DNA of 64,000 bases from positions 4,027,501-4,091,500 of the forward strand of contig NZ_CP016294.1 of assembly GCF_001704155.1 (NCBI RefSeq). Direction: 5' to 3'. Shown piece after piece: positions 33,633 to 43,031 of this stretch (position 1 is its first letter; every line of letters begins with the position of its first letter). The stretch is from Stenotrophomonas rhizophila (lineage in GTDB: Bacteria > Pseudomonadota > Gammaproteobacteria > Xanthomonadales > Xanthomonadaceae). The notes beneath the pieces were generated by a model. It was not told the origin of the DNA and made no database searches. It saw only the letters and a program-made list of their open reading frames with translations. The translations under genes were made by a program, and so were the position numbers.

Positions 33633-34961
33633 ATGTCTGCCGTCCAATCGTTGATCGCCGCCCATCGCCAGGGCCAGCCCGTTGGCCTGTACAGCGTGTG
33701 CTGCAGCAACGAGCAGGTGCTGCTGGCCGCCATGCAGGTCGCGCGCGAACACGACACGGTGCTGCTGATCGAAGCCACCTCCAACCAGGTGGACCAGTTC
33801 GGCGGCTACACCGGCATGACCCCGCCGCAGTACCGCGATTACGTGCTGCAGCTGGCGCGAAGCCAGGGCTTCCCGGCGGAGCGGCTGATCCTGGGCGGCG
33901 ACCATCTCGGCCCGAACGCCTGGCAGAAGGGGCCGGCCGACGTTGCGATGGCCAGCGCGCGCACGCTGGTTGCCGCCTACGTGGCCGCCGGCTTCCACAA
34001 GATCCACCTGGACTGCAGCATGTCCTGCGCCGATGACCCGACCCCGCTGCCGGATGCGGTCGTGGCCGCGCGCTCGGCTGAACTGGCGCGCATTGCCGAA
34101 CGCACGGCCGCGGAGAACGGGCTGCCGCCACCGGTCTACGTGATCGGTACCGAAGTGCCTGTTCCCGGTGGCGAAGCCTCCCTGGAAGGTGGCTTGGCCG
34201 TGACCACGCCCACCGCTGCCGCCGTCACGCTGGCGATTCACCGCGAGGCATTTTCCGCACCGGACCTCTTGCCGGCCTGGGAGCGGGTGATCGCCATGGT
34301 GGTGCAGCCCGGCGTGGATTTCGACCACAGCAGCGTGCACCACTATGACCCGGCCGCCGCCCGCGAGCTCTCGGCGTTCGTGGAAACCCAGCCGCGCATC
34401 GTGTTCGAAGCCCATTCCACCGATTACCAGACCGAAGCCGGCCTGCATGCGCTGGTGCGCGACCACTTCGCCATCCTCAAGGTGGGCCCGGCGGCGACCT
34501 ACGCGTTCCGCGAGGCGGTGTTCGCGCTGGCGATGATCGAACGCGAGCTCCTTCCCGGTGCGGAAGCGTCACGGATCATCGAGGTCCTGGACCGCTGCAT
34601 GCTCGACAAGCCGGCCAGCTGGGCCAGCTACTACCAGGGCGATGCGCACGAACAGCGCCTGCTGCGCGCCTATTCCCTGAGCGACCGCAGCCGCTACTAC
34701 TGGGGCGAACCGGCCGTGCAGGCCGCGCTGACCACCTTGGTCGACAACCTCACCCGCCAGGCACCCCCGCTCATGCTGCTCAGCCAGTACCTGCCCGAAC
34801 AGCTGCGCGCGGTGCAGGCAGGTGAGCTGGCGGCCGAACCGCTGGCGCTGATCCGGCACAAGGTGGGCCTGCGCCTGGCGGAATACGCCCGGGCTTGCGC
34901 TCGCAATGCGTTCGGCGCGGATAACGAAGCTTTTTCTGCCACGGAGCTTTCGGAACGGTAA
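33633..34961 (+). CDS. agaZ: GatZ/KbaZ/AgaZ-family protein of tagatose-phosphate metabolism
   Basis: The 442-residue protein shows family stretches YSVCCSNEQVLLAAM, LLIEATSNQVDQFGGYTGM, ILGGDHLGPNAWQ, HLDCSMSCADDP and RIVFEAHSTDYQT. GatZ/KbaZ are described as the non-catalytic chaperone-like subunit of tagatose-1,6-bisphosphate aldolase. Here no GatY/KbaY partner and no separate tagatose-6-phosphate kinase gene lie nearby, so this protein may do a different job; a kinase role for AgaZ-type proteins has been proposed for other proteobacteria, which I cannot verify here. An aldolase could be supplied from elsewhere in the genome. Confidence 0.82.
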   Translation: MSAVQSLIAAHRQGQPVGLYSVCCSNEQVLLAAMQVAREHDTVLLIEATSNQVDQFGGYTGMTPPQYRDYVLQLARSQGFPAERLILGGDHLGPNAWQKGPADVAMASARTLVAAYVAAGFHKIHLDCSMSCADDPTPLPDAVVAARSAELARIAERTAAENGLPPPVYVIGTEVPVPGGEASLEGGLAVTTPTAAAVTLAIHREAFSAPDLLPAWERVIAMVVQPGVDFDHSSVHHYDPAAARELSAFVETQPRIVFEAHSTDYQTEAGLHALVRDHFAILKVGPAATYAFREAVFALAMIERELLPGAEASRIIEVLDRCMLDKPASWASYYQGDAHEQRLLRAYSLSDRSRYYWGEPAVQAALTTLVDNLTRQAPPLMLLSQYLPEQLRAVQAGELAAEPLALIRHKVGLRLAEYARACARNAFGADNEAFSATELSER

Positions 34962-34993
34962 GCTTCGGCTTTCCTTCCGAACGGAATCGCCCC

Positions 34994-35770
34994 ATGCGCA
35001 ACACACGGCAGCGCCGCCAACAGATCCTGCAGTTGCTGGTCGAACACGGCAACGTGCAGGTCAGCGAACTGGTGGAGCGCTTCGGCGTCTCGGCGGTGAC
35101 CATCCGCGCCGACCTGACCCACATCGAAGCGCAGGGCCTGGCCACGCGTACCCACGGCGGCGCCACCCTGGTGCGCAAGCCACCGCTGGAGCAGGACATC
35201 CATGAAAAAGACACGTTGAACCTGCCGCTGAAAGACAGCATCGGCGCGCATGCCGCGCGGCTGGTGCGCGCTGGCGACAACATCATCATCGATTCCGGTT
35301 CCACCACCATGACGCTGGCGCGCCACCTGCGCGAACACCGCGACGTGACGGTGATGACCAACGGGCTGAACATCGCCTGGGAGCTGGCCAATGCACCGGG
35401 CGTGGAACTGCTGCTCACCGGGGGCCTGCTGCGCAAGCAGTCACTGTCGCTGCAGGGCAGCCAGGCCGAGGCCAGCCTCAATACCTACAGTTTCGACACC
35501 CTGTTCCTGGGCGTGGACGGGCTGGACCTGCAGTTCGGGCTCACCACCCACCATGAAGCCGAGGCCCGCCTCAACCACCGCATGGTGGAGCGCGCACGGC
35601 GCGTGGTGGTGCTCACCGACGCCTCCAAGTTCGGCCACGTCAGCCTGCACCGCATCGCCCGCCTGGACCAGGTCCATACCATCATCACCGACGCCAGCAT
35701 CGATGCGGAGTACCTGGAAGGGCTGCAGAAGCTGGGCATCGAAGTGATCATTGCCGAGTCGCCGCCTTGA
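34994..35770 (+). CDS. agaR: DeoR-family transcriptional repressor AgaR
   Basis: The 258-residue protein has a DeoR helix-turn-helix (QQILQLLVEHGNVQVSELVERFGVSAVTIRADL; about residues 10-42) and a sugar-phosphate sensor domain with DNIIIDSGSTTMTLA, LTGGLLRKQSLSLQGSQAE and VVVLTDASKFGHV. DeoR proteins bind phosphorylated sugar intermediates and release their operators. Location within the GalNAc operon and the CTTTCG boxes in the divergent region point to AgaR. It starts 32 bases after the gatZ-like gene; a TTCGGAACGG/CCTTCCGAACGG repeat in that gap could be a local site. Its TGA overlaps the next gene's TTG. Confidence 0.88.
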   Translation: MRNTRQRRQQILQLLVEHGNVQVSELVERFGVSAVTIRADLTHIEAQGLATRTHGGATLVRKPPLEQDIHEKDTLNLPLKDSIGAHAARLVRAGDNIIIDSGSTTMTLARHLREHRDVTVMTNGLNIAWELANAPGVELLLTGGLLRKQSLSLQGSQAEASLNTYSFDTLFLGVDGLDLQFGLTTHHEAEARLNHRMVERARRVVVLTDASKFGHVSLHRIARLDQVHTIITDASIDAEYLEGLQKLGIEVIIAESPP

Positions 35771-36882
35771 ACCCGGTTTCCACCCTGCATGGCCGCGTGC
35801 TGACCCCGTCCGGGTGGGTGCGCGGCGACATAGCGTTTGGCCAGCGCATCGTGTCGATCAGCAGCGACCACGCTGACCCGCGTGGCGATGACGAGGTGCC
35901 GCTGATCCTGCCCGGCTTCATCGACCTGCATGTGCATGGCGGTGCCGGGGTGGACATCATGCAGGGCGGAAATACCGCGCAGACGGTGGCACGCGCGCAC
36001 GCGCGGCATGGCACCACCGCGCTGCTGGGCACCACCATGACCGCGGAGACAGGCGACATCGTGCGTGCGCTGCAGGGCCTGTCCACCGCGATTGCGCAGC
36101 GCGATACCGGCATGGCGCGCGTGCTGGGCGTTCACCTGGAAGGCCCGTTCATCAGCGCCGAGCGCCTGGGTGCGCAGCCGCCGCTGGTGGTGGAAGCCAC
36201 GCTGGAGGATGTGCGCCGCCTGCACGCCATCGCACCGATCAAGGTGCTGACCCTGGCACCGGAAATCGGCCAGCACCTTGCATTGATCCCCGCATTGAAC
36301 GCGCTCGGCATCCGCGTGCAGCTGGGACACAGCGCAGGCAGTTACGAGCAGGGCGTGGCCGCGCTGGAGGCAGGCGCCGCCGGCTTCACCCATCTGTTCA
36401 ACGGCATGACCGGCGTGGACCACTACCACCCCGGTATCGCCACGGCGGCGCTGGCGCATGCCGAGTACGCCGAACTCATTCCCGACCTCCAGCACGTGCA
36501 CCCCGGCGCGATCCGCACCGCGCTGCGCGCGATTCCGCGCCTGTACTGCGTGACCGACGCCACCGCGGCCACCGGCATGCCCGATGGCGAGTACGCGCTC
36601 GGCGTGCAGCGCGTGCACAAGTGCCTGGGCTGCGTGCGCCTGGAAAGTGGCTCGCTGGCCGGCAGCGCGCTGACCATGGACCAGGCACTGCGCAACCTGG
36701 TTGCGCTGGGTCTGGCGCTGGATGACGCATCCAACCGCGTTTCACGCTACCCCGCCGACTATCTGGGCCTGGATGACCGCGGCCGCCTGCAACGGGGCGC
36801 GTGGGCGGACCTGGTCGTGCTCAACCATGACCTGCGCGTGCAGCAGGTAGTGGTGGAAGGCGAACGCATCACGCTTGACTGA
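35767..36882 (+). CDS. N-acetylgalactosamine-6-phosphate deacetylase (NagA/AgaA family)
   Basis: The 371-residue amidohydrolase has HxH in IDLHVHGGAGVDIM, LEGPFIS, metal/substrate residues in VQLGHSAGSYEQG and THLFNGMTG, and a catalytic Asp in VTDATAATGMPDG. NagA-type enzymes remove acetate from N-acetylhexosamine-6-phosphate. In this operon the substrate should be GalNAc-6-phosphate made by the ROK kinase, with the product passed to AgaS. The start is TTG at 35767, sharing TTGA with the stop of agaR; no ATG lies in frame near it. A GlcNAc role cannot be excluded from sequence. Confidence 0.88.
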   Translation: MNPVSTLHGRVLTPSGWVRGDIAFGQRIVSISSDHADPRGDDEVPLILPGFIDLHVHGGAGVDIMQGGNTAQTVARAHARHGTTALLGTTMTAETGDIVRALQGLSTAIAQRDTGMARVLGVHLEGPFISAERLGAQPPLVVEATLEDVRRLHAIAPIKVLTLAPEIGQHLALIPALNALGIRVQLGHSAGSYEQGVAALEAGAAGFTHLFNGMTGVDHYHPGIATAALAHAEYAELIPDLQHVHPGAIRTALRAIPRLYCVTDATAATGMPDGEYALGVQRVHKCLGCVRLESGSLAGSALTMDQALRNLVALGLALDDASNRVSRYPADYLGLDDRGRLQRGAWADLVVLNHDLRVQQVVVEGERITLD

Positions 36883-36931
36883 GTGATTCCGCGCCCCGTG
36901 CGGCGCGTTCCAACGTAGACAGGACCGCACC

Positions 36932-38740
36932 ATGAACGACGCTTCCGCCGTGATGCCCGTGCCCGCTTCCGCCAACGCGCCGCGTTGGCCGGTGCGCTAT
37001 CTGCTCTTCATCGGCGGCATGGGCGGCCTGCTCTACGGCATCGACATCGGCATCATCGCCGGCGCCCTGCCTTACCTCGAGGCTACGGCCACTGCCAGCT
37101 GGCACCTGACCACCCAGCAGCTTGGCTTCGTGGTGGCTGCGGTGCTGCTGGGCAGCGTGCTGTCCTCGCTGTTTGCCGGCGCCGTGGCCGACCTGATCGG
37201 CCGGCGCGGCGCGATGGTGCTGGCCGGCGTGTTGTTCACCGCCAGCATTCCGGTGATGGCGCTGTCCGAAGGCTATGGACCGCTGTTGATGGGGCGCCTG
37301 CTGCAGGGCATCAGCGGCGGCCTGATCGGCGTGGTGGTGCCGCTGTACCTCGCCGAAGTGTTGAGTCCCGAACGGCGCGGGCGTGGCGCGGCGATGTTCC
37401 AGCTGCTGCTCACCATCGGGCTGGTACTGGCGGCGGTGATCGGGCTGTATCACGCCCACAGCGTGGACGCCGCCACTGCCGCCGTGCGCCACCTGCCGGG
37501 CGAGGAGCAGCAGCGCCTGTTGTTCGCGGTGAAGGATCACGCCTGGCGCACCATCTTCTGGAGTTGCCTGCTGCCCGGGTTGGTGTTCACCGGCGGCGCG
37601 TTGCTGATCAGCGAATCGCCCCGCTGGCTGGTGCGGCGCGGCCGCATTGAGAAAGCACGCAGCGCCCTGCAGCGCACGGTGGCGCCGGCGGAGGTGGAAG
37701 CCACGCTGGCGCGCATGCAGGCACCCGATGCACCGGCCAGCGATGGCAGCCCGGCCAGGCGCGATCCGCTGCTGAGCCGCCGCTATGTGTGGCCCTTCGT
37801 GCTGGCCTGCCTGGTGCTGGCCTTCACCCAGGCGACCGGCATCAATTCGGTACTGGCCTATGCGGTGAACATCCTCCACCAGGCCGGGCTACCCGGCGCG
37901 GTGGCCAACTGGGCCGATGTCTCCATCAAGCTGCTCAATGCGCTGATGACCATCGTCGCGCTGGTGCTGGTGGATCGCAAGGGCCGCAAGTTCCTGTTGA
38001 TGCTGGGCACCGGCGGCATCACCATCGCGCTGCTGGGCGCCGCGCTGCTGTTCGTTCGCAGCGAACACGGGCGGTTGGATGTACAGCCCGCGCTGCAGCA
38101 GCAGGTGTACGGGCAGTCGCTGTCGCTGCCGATGGATGCCGCACAGTGGCGCCGGCTGGATGGCAACGCCGACGGTCAGCCGCTGCAGCTCACGGTGTCC
38201 TACGCCTACGGCGGCTTCAGCAACGTGCGTTCGCTGCGCAGCGACAACCCCATCGACGCCACGCTGCAGATCCGCCGCGAAGACGCGGTGTCGGCTGACA
38301 GCGTGATCGGCGCGTTCTTCCGCCGCCTCAACCTCAACCCGTTCCCGGATCCGGCCGCCGCCGTGCAGGCGCCGCTGGTGATCGAGCGCGCGGTCATCGG
38401 CCCGGTGCCCTCGCCCACGCACGGCTGGCTGGTGGCCGGCTGCATCCTGCTGTTCGTGGCGTTCTTCGCGGTGGGCCCGGGCGTCTGCGTGTGGCTTGCG
38501 CTGTCGGAGCTGATGCCTACCCGCATCCGCTCCAACGGCATGAGCATCGCGCTGCTGATCAACCAGTTCGTATCCACGGTGATCGCGGCGATCTTCCTGC
38601 CCACGGTGGGCCACCACGGCTACGCCAGCATGTTCTTCTTCTGGGCCGGCTGCACGCTGCTGTACTTCCTGGTGGCCGCGTTCCTGCTGCCGGAAACCAA
38701 GGGCAAGACGCTGGAGGAGATCGAAGCGCGGTTCCGCTAG
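36932..38740 (+). CDS. MFS sugar porter with a ~120-residue insert between helices 9 and 10, probable GalNAc permease
   Basis: The 602-residue protein is a sugar-porter MFS member (GRR after helix 2, SPRWLVRRGR, DRKGRK, ending PETKGKTLEEIE). It is longer than the usual ~460-500 residues because about 120 hydrophilic residues (378-497) lie between LLGAALLFVRS (helix 9) and GWLVAGCILLFVAFF (helix 10). By topology this loop faces the periplasm. The helix 5-6 loop (174-207) is also long. It closes the GalNAc operon and is the only inner-membrane transporter there, so GalNAc uptake is the likely role. Confidence 0.83.
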   Translation: MNDASAVMPVPASANAPRWPVRYLLFIGGMGGLLYGIDIGIIAGALPYLEATATASWHLTTQQLGFVVAAVLLGSVLSSLFAGAVADLIGRRGAMVLAGVLFTASIPVMALSEGYGPLLMGRLLQGISGGLIGVVVPLYLAEVLSPERRGRGAAMFQLLLTIGLVLAAVIGLYHAHSVDAATAAVRHLPGEEQQRLLFAVKDHAWRTIFWSCLLPGLVFTGGALLISESPRWLVRRGRIEKARSALQRTVAPAEVEATLARMQAPDAPASDGSPARRDPLLSRRYVWPFVLACLVLAFTQATGINSVLAYAVNILHQAGLPGAVANWADVSIKLLNALMTIVALVLVDRKGRKFLLMLGTGGITIALLGAALLFVRSEHGRLDVQPALQQQVYGQSLSLPMDAAQWRRLDGNADGQPLQLTVSYAYGGFSNVRSLRSDNPIDATLQIRREDAVSADSVIGAFFRRLNLNPFPDPAAAVQAPLVIERAVIGPVPSPTHGWLVAGCILLFVAFFAVGPGVCVWLALSELMPTRIRSNGMSIALLINQFVSTVIAAIFLPTVGHHGYASMFFFWAGCTLLYFLVAAFLLPETKGKTLEEIEARFR

Positions 38741-38746
38741 ACAGCG

Positions 38747-39232
38747 CTACGGTCGCCCGGTGATCCGGGTAACCAGCGCGGTGGCTTCGTCCGCCTCAAG
38801 GCCCGAGGTCATCATGCTCTCGCCGAAGGGGCCGCTGAGGTTCGCCCGGGAGATCGGTTCGCCATCGACGGTGAGCACCATCGTCCGTCCGACCAGGCGC
38901 TCGGTGGCGCTGTGGATGCGAGGCGCGGCGGCGTCGGTGAACGCGTAGTACACGTTGGCCTTTCCGTCCTCGTTGACCACCTGGCGCACGCTGGCAATCG
39001 CGCCGGTCGTGAACACGGGCGGGTTGGCCAGCTTGACGGTCTCCCCGTGTGCGAAGCGGACCTCGACGCCCGGCTCGCCGACCTCCGCGACCGGGCGCAT
39101 TTCGATGCGTACATCGGCGAGCGGCGGGTTGCCCTGCGCTGCAGGGTTCAACGCCGCGCCGTTGTGCTGGTTGCATGCCGTGACCAGCAGCAGGCTCGCT
39201 GCCGCCAGGCTCCATCGCCATCCGTTGCGCAT
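38747..39232 (-). CDS. Lipoprotein with SecD/F P1-head-like domain
   Basis: The 161-residue protein has a lipobox (SLLLVTAC) and, after residue ~75, a segment shaped like the P1 head subdomain of SecD: VNEDGKANVYYAFTD, RLVGRTMVLTVDGEPIS, then SGPFGESMMTSGLEADEATALVTRI. SecD uses this fold in a membrane protein-export factor; here it stands free on a lipid anchor without membrane helices. Isolated SecD-head lipoproteins occur in Xanthomonadaceae, but I know of no assigned role. It converges on the MFS gene with 6 bases between stops and follows no operon partner. Confidence 0.65.
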   Translation of the reverse strand: MRNGWRWSLAAASLLLVTACNQHNGAALNPAAQGNPPLADVRIEMRPVAEVGEPGVEVRFAHGETVKLANPPVFTTGAIASVRQVVNEDGKANVYYAFTDAAAPRIHSATERLVGRTMVLTVDGEPISRANLSGPFGESMMTSGLEADEATALVTRITGRP

Positions 39233-39278
39233 TGCCGTACTCCCATTGTTTGAAGCATTGTTGCCCGAACCGGAGCCG

Positions 39279-39842
39279 TCAGCGCAACTTCCTGAGCCGG
39301 AACGCCACCACGACCTGCAGTACGCCGTAGATCAGGCTGCCGATGCCGATCCACAGCGTGGTCACCGCCACCCCGCCGAGCGGGTTGCCGAACATCATGA
39401 CGCCCAGCACGATGGCCAGCAGGCCGCTGACGATCAGCAGCCATTCGCCTTCTATCTGCCTGCGTACGCGGATGGCGAACACGATGCGGTACACACCGGC
39501 CAGGATCAGCCAGATCGCCAGCAGCAGCACCAGCACCTTGGCGGTCACCAGCGGGTTGATCACCGCCAGCGCGCCAAAACCGATCGAGGCCAGCGCGTAG
39601 ACCAATGCCCAGCCGCGCGGCGCGCCGCTGTTGCCGCTGAATACCGCGAACAGGCTGACCAGGCCTTCTACCAGCGCCATGACCCCGATGGCCCAGGCGA
39701 GCCCGGCGGCGGCGGACAGCGGCCGGACGATGGCGATCAGGCCGAAGCCGATCGCGATCAGGCCATACAGCAGCACCACCCACCAGCTGCGGCCCACCAG
39801 CGACAACAGCGACGTAGTGCGCAGTTCCGGAGCCTGGCTCAT
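39279..39842 (-). CDS. HdeD-family membrane protein
   Basis: The 187-residue protein has six membrane helices in three repeated hairpins (WWVVLLYGLIAIGFGLIAI, WALVYALASIGFGALAVI, EWLLIVSGLLAIVLGVMMF), the DUF308/HdeD pattern. E. coli HdeD lies in the acid-resistance island; here no hde or gad genes are near, so an acid role is not shown. AGGA precedes the ATG at proper distance. It is followed on the same strand by the lipoprotein gene after 46 bases. Confidence 0.84.
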   Translation of the reverse strand: MSQAPELRTTSLLSLVGRSWWVVLLYGLIAIGFGLIAIVRPLSAAAGLAWAIGVMALVEGLVSLFAVFSGNSGAPRGWALVYALASIGFGALAVINPLVTAKVLVLLLAIWLILAGVYRIVFAIRVRRQIEGEWLLIVSGLLAIVLGVMMFGNPLGGVAVTTLWIGIGSLIYGVLQVVVAFRLRKLR

Positions 39843-39911
39843 GACGGTGTTCCTGGGAGGAGGGTCAACCGCGATGCTAGGCCCACGCCCTGTGCAGGCC
39901 ATGGCAAGGTG

Positions 39912-40613
39912 TCACGGCGCCCGGGCGCAGACCCACAGCATGGCCTCCTGCAGGCCGGACCGGCGCAGCGCCCTCACGGCCGCGTCCAGGGTGGCGCCGG
40001 TGGTCATCACATCGTCCACGAGGGTCAGCCGGGACGGCGGGGTGGCCCGCACGGCGAAGGCCCCTTTGAGGTTCTGGCGGCGTGCATCCGCGTCCAGCGT
40101 GGACTGGGCCAGGGTCGCCCGGCTGCGGCACAGCCCGGTCCAGAGCGGCAACTGGAGCTCCCGCGCCAACGGGCGGGCCAGTTCCCGGGCCTGGTCGTAG
40201 CCCCGCTCGCGAAGCCGGCGCCCATGCAGCGGCATCGGCAGCAGCGGGTGCTGCGCGAAGTCCGGCACGGCGTGCAGCATCAGCTGCGAGAGCAGCCGCC
40301 CTGCGGCCAGGTCCTGGTGGAACTTGAAGCGCAGCACCAGCCGGTCGATCGGCGGCGCATACAGGAAGGTCGCCGCCGCGCCGGCCTGCCGCGGCGGCTC
40401 GGCCAGGCAGGCACCGCACACCTTGGCCGGTTCATCGGGCGGCAGCGGCAGCGCGCACAACGGGCAGGCATGGTCGTTCCACGGAAGCTCGGCGTAGCAG
40501 GCGGCACACAGATCCAGCCCGTCATTTCCCGGATTGGCGCAGACCAGGCAGCGCAGCGGCAGGCAGTGATGCCCCAACCACCCCAGCACATCGTAAACTT
40601 TGCGAAAGTTCAT
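39912..40613 (-). CDS. comF: ComF-family phosphoribosyltransferase-like competence protein
   Basis: The 233-residue protein has an N-terminal zinc-ribbon region with four Cys pairs (CLVC, CAAC, CPLC, CGAC) and a C-terminal PRTase fold with the PRPP loop [17 protein letters not shown] and [10 protein letters not shown]. ComF works with ComFA/PriA during processing of imported single-stranded DNA. Start at 40613 (MNFRKVYD) has GGAGG 11 bases upstream; a GTG nine codons earlier is an alternative. It is divergent from bioB with only 70 bp between. comM at 3.1 kb belongs to the same transformation process. Confidence 0.88.
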   Translation of the reverse strand: MNFRKVYDVLGWLGHHCLPLRCLVCANPGNDGLDLCAACYAELPWNDHACPLCALPLPPDEPAKVCGACLAEPPRQAGAAATFLYAPPIDRLVLRFKFHQDLAAGRLLSQLMLHAVPDFAQHPLLPMPLHGRRLRERGYDQARELARPLARELQLPLWTGLCRSRATLAQSTLDADARRQNLKGAFAVRATPPSRLTLVDDVMTTGATLDAAVRALRRSGLQEAMLWVCARAP

Positions 40614-40683
40614 ATGGTTGACAGCCTCCTTCAACCTCACCAGACTGCCGCCCCTTCGTTCTCCAATCTGTCAGGACACTCCC

Positions 40684-41718
40684 ATGGCTTCTGTCATCCG
40701 CCACGACTGGCACCCCGAGGAGCTGCTGGCGCTGTTCGAGCTGCCCTTCCCGGAGCTGCTGCACCGGGCGGCGGGCGTGCACCGGGAGCACTTTGATCCC
40801 GCCGAGGTGCAGGTCTCGACCCTGCTCTCGGTCAAGACCGGCGGCTGCCCGGAGGACTGCGCGTACTGCCCGCAGGCCCAGCGCTACGACACCGGGGTGA
40901 GCGCACAGAAGCTGATGGCCACCGACGACGTGGTCGCCAAGGCCCGCCAGGCCAAGGCGGCCGGGGCGTCGCGGTTCTGCATGGGCGCGGCGTGGCGGTC
41001 GCCCAAGGACCGCGACATCCCCAAGGTGGCGGCGATGATCCGCGAGGTGAAGGCACTTGGGCTGGAAACCTGCGCCACGCTGGGCATGCTCGACGGCGCG
41101 CAGGCCGTGGCCCTGCGCGAGGCCGGGCTGGACTACTACAACCATAACCTGGACACCGCGCCGGATTACTACGACTCGATCATCCACACCCGCCAGTACC
41201 AGGACCGGCTGGATACGCTGGAACACGTGCGCGAGGCCGGGCTGAAGACCTGCTGCGGCGGCATCGTCGGCATGGGCGAAACCCGCGCGCACCGCGCCGG
41301 GCTGCTGCTGGCGCTGGCCAACCTGCCGGCGCACCCCGATTCGGTGCCGATCAACCGGTTGGTGCAGGTGGCGGGCACGCCGTTGCATGGCAGTGCCGAA
41401 CTGGACCCGTTCGAGTTCGTGCGGATGATCGCGGTGGCCCGCATCGTGATGCCCAGGGCAATGGTGCGGCTGTCGGCCGGGCGCGAAGCAATGAGCGATG
41501 AGCTGCAGGCGCTGTGCTTCCTGGCCGGGGCCAACTCGATCTTTTACGGCGAAAAACTGCTGACCACCGGCAATCCGGACACCGAACGCGACCTGGCCCT
41601 GTTCAGCCGGCTGGGTCTGCGCCCGATGGCGGTGCAGGTGGATGCGGCCGGGCATGACCACCCCGGCACCGTGCATGCCGACATCACCTGTGGAGGTGGT
41701 TGCGGACAAGCGGCCTGA
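40684..41718 (+). CDS. bioB: Biotin synthase
   Basis: The 344-residue radical-SAM enzyme inserts sulfur into dethiobiotin. The CxxxCxxC cluster motif is [12 protein letters not shown] (C55, C59, C62), followed by [30 protein letters not shown] and [12 protein letters not shown]. It heads the biotin operon bioB-bioF-bioH-SDR-bioC; bioA and bioD are not here. A TTGACA at 40618-40623 in the short gap to comF may be its -35, but the -10 is weak and I see no clear BirA operator. Confidence 0.96.
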   Translation: MASVIRHDWHPEELLALFELPFPELLHRAAGVHREHFDPAEVQVSTLLSVKTGGCPEDCAYCPQAQRYDTGVSAQKLMATDDVVAKARQAKAAGASRFCMGAAWRSPKDRDIPKVAAMIREVKALGLETCATLGMLDGAQAVALREAGLDYYNHNLDTAPDYYDSIIHTRQYQDRLDTLEHVREAGLKTCCGGIVGMGETRAHRAGLLLALANLPAHPDSVPINRLVQVAGTPLHGSAELDPFEFVRMIAVARIVMPRAMVRLSAGREAMSDELQALCFLAGANSIFYGEKLLTTGNPDTERDLALFSRLGLRPMAVQVDAAGHDHPGTVHADITCGGGCGQAA

Positions 41719-41797
41719 GCCCTGCCCCGGGCGGTGCAGCGCAGCGCCCGGCAACCGGGTACGCTAGCTGCCCTGCCAGCCCATGACATTGACGACC

Positions 41798-43009
41798 ATG
41801 GCCCGTACCGACCTGCACGACCGCATCCAGTCCCAGCGCAAGCTTCGCGAAGCGCAGGGTCGTATCCGCGTGCGCCGCACGGTAACCCGGCGCGATGGCG
41901 TGCGCCTGGAGGTCAATGGCCAGTGGCTCACCGGCTTCTGCAGCAATGACTATCTGGGCCTGTCCCAGCAGTTTGGCGTGGTCAGCGCGCTGCAGGATGC
42001 CGCCGCGCGCGAAGGCGCCGGGGCGGGCGCCTCACACCTGATCTGCGGCCACCATGCGCTGCATGAAGCGCTGGAACAGGAAGTGGCCGACTGGTTGGGC
42101 TACCCGCGTGCGCTGCTGTTTGGCAGCGGCTTTGCCGCCAACCTGGCGGTGCAGCAGGCACTGCTCAGCGAAGAAGACGATGTGTGCGTGCAGGACCGGC
42201 TCAACCACGCCAGCCTGCTCGATGCCACGCGCCTGGCCGGCTGCCGCCTGCGCCGCTACCCGCACCTGGATACCGAAGGTGCGCTGCGCCAGCTCAAGCA
42301 CGCGCCCGACGGCGCGGCGATGCTGGTCACCGATGGTGTCTTCAGCATGGATGGCGACATCGCCCCGCTGCGCTCGCTCTCGCTGGTGGCGCGCATGCAG
42401 GAAGCGGTGTTGTACGTGGACGACGCACACGGCGTGGGCGTGATCGGCGAGCACGGCCGCGGCTGCGTGGCCGACGCCGGGCTGGGCGTGGCCGACGTGC
42501 CGCTGCAGCTGGTCACGCTGGGCAAGGCCTTGGGTGGCAGTGGCGCGCTGGTGGTGGGCGACGAGGCGATGATCCAGCACCTGGCCGAAACCGCACGCCC
42601 CTACATCTACACCACGGCGGTGCCGCCGGCGCAGGCGGCTGCGGCATTGGCCGCCGTGAAGCTGGCACGCCGCGACGACTGGCGCCGCGAGAAGCTGGCC
42701 GAGCTGGTCGGCGTGTTCCGTGCCGGCGCGCGCCAGCATGGGCTGGAACTGATGCCCTCCGATACGCCGATCCAGCCGCTGCTGTGCGGGGCCGAATCGA
42801 CGGTGATGGGCTTGTCGGCCGCGCTGGAAGCGGCTGGTTTCCTGGTCAGCGCGATCCGTCCGCCGACCGTGCCCGAGGGCAAGGCACGCCTGCGCGTGAC
42901 CCTGTCGGCGCTGCACACGGTGCCGGAAGTACGTGCGCTCACCGATGCCATCGCCCACGCACGCGACCAGGTGCTGCGCCAGCAGGCACTGGATGCGCTG
43001 AGCGCGTGA
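41798..43009 (+). CDS. bioF: 8-amino-7-oxononanoate synthase
   Basis: BioF condenses pimeloyl-ACP and alanine in a PLP-dependent reaction. The 403-residue protein has [57 protein letters not shown] and the PLP-lysine stretch [12 protein letters not shown] choose the ATG at 41798 ([10 protein letters not shown]), which matches the usual N-terminus; an ATG five codons upstream is in frame. It follows bioB by 79 bases and precedes bioH by 22. Confidence 0.95.
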   Translation: MARTDLHDRIQSQRKLREAQGRIRVRRTVTRRDGVRLEVNGQWLTGFCSNDYLGLSQQFGVVSALQDAAAREGAGAGASHLICGHHALHEALEQEVADWLGYPRALLFGSGFAANLAVQQALLSEEDDVCVQDRLNHASLLDATRLAGCRLRRYPHLDTEGALRQLKHAPDGAAMLVTDGVFSMDGDIAPLRSLSLVARMQEAVLYVDDAHGVGVIGEHGRGCVADAGLGVADVPLQLVTLGKALGGSGALVVGDEAMIQHLAETARPYIYTTAVPPAQAAAALAAVKLARRDDWRREKLAELVGVFRAGARQHGLELMPSDTPIQPLLCGAESTVMGLSAALEAAGFLVSAIRPPTVPEGKARLRVTLSALHTVPEVRALTDAIAHARDQVLRQQALDALSA

Positions 43010-43031
43010 TGCACGGCGGTTGGGTGTGAGC

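Noticed and set aside
40618-40623. TTGACA before bioB as a definite promoter
   Set aside because: The -35 is perfect but no acceptable -10 lies at the right spacing and the gap to comF is only 70 bp, so I mention it without annotating it.
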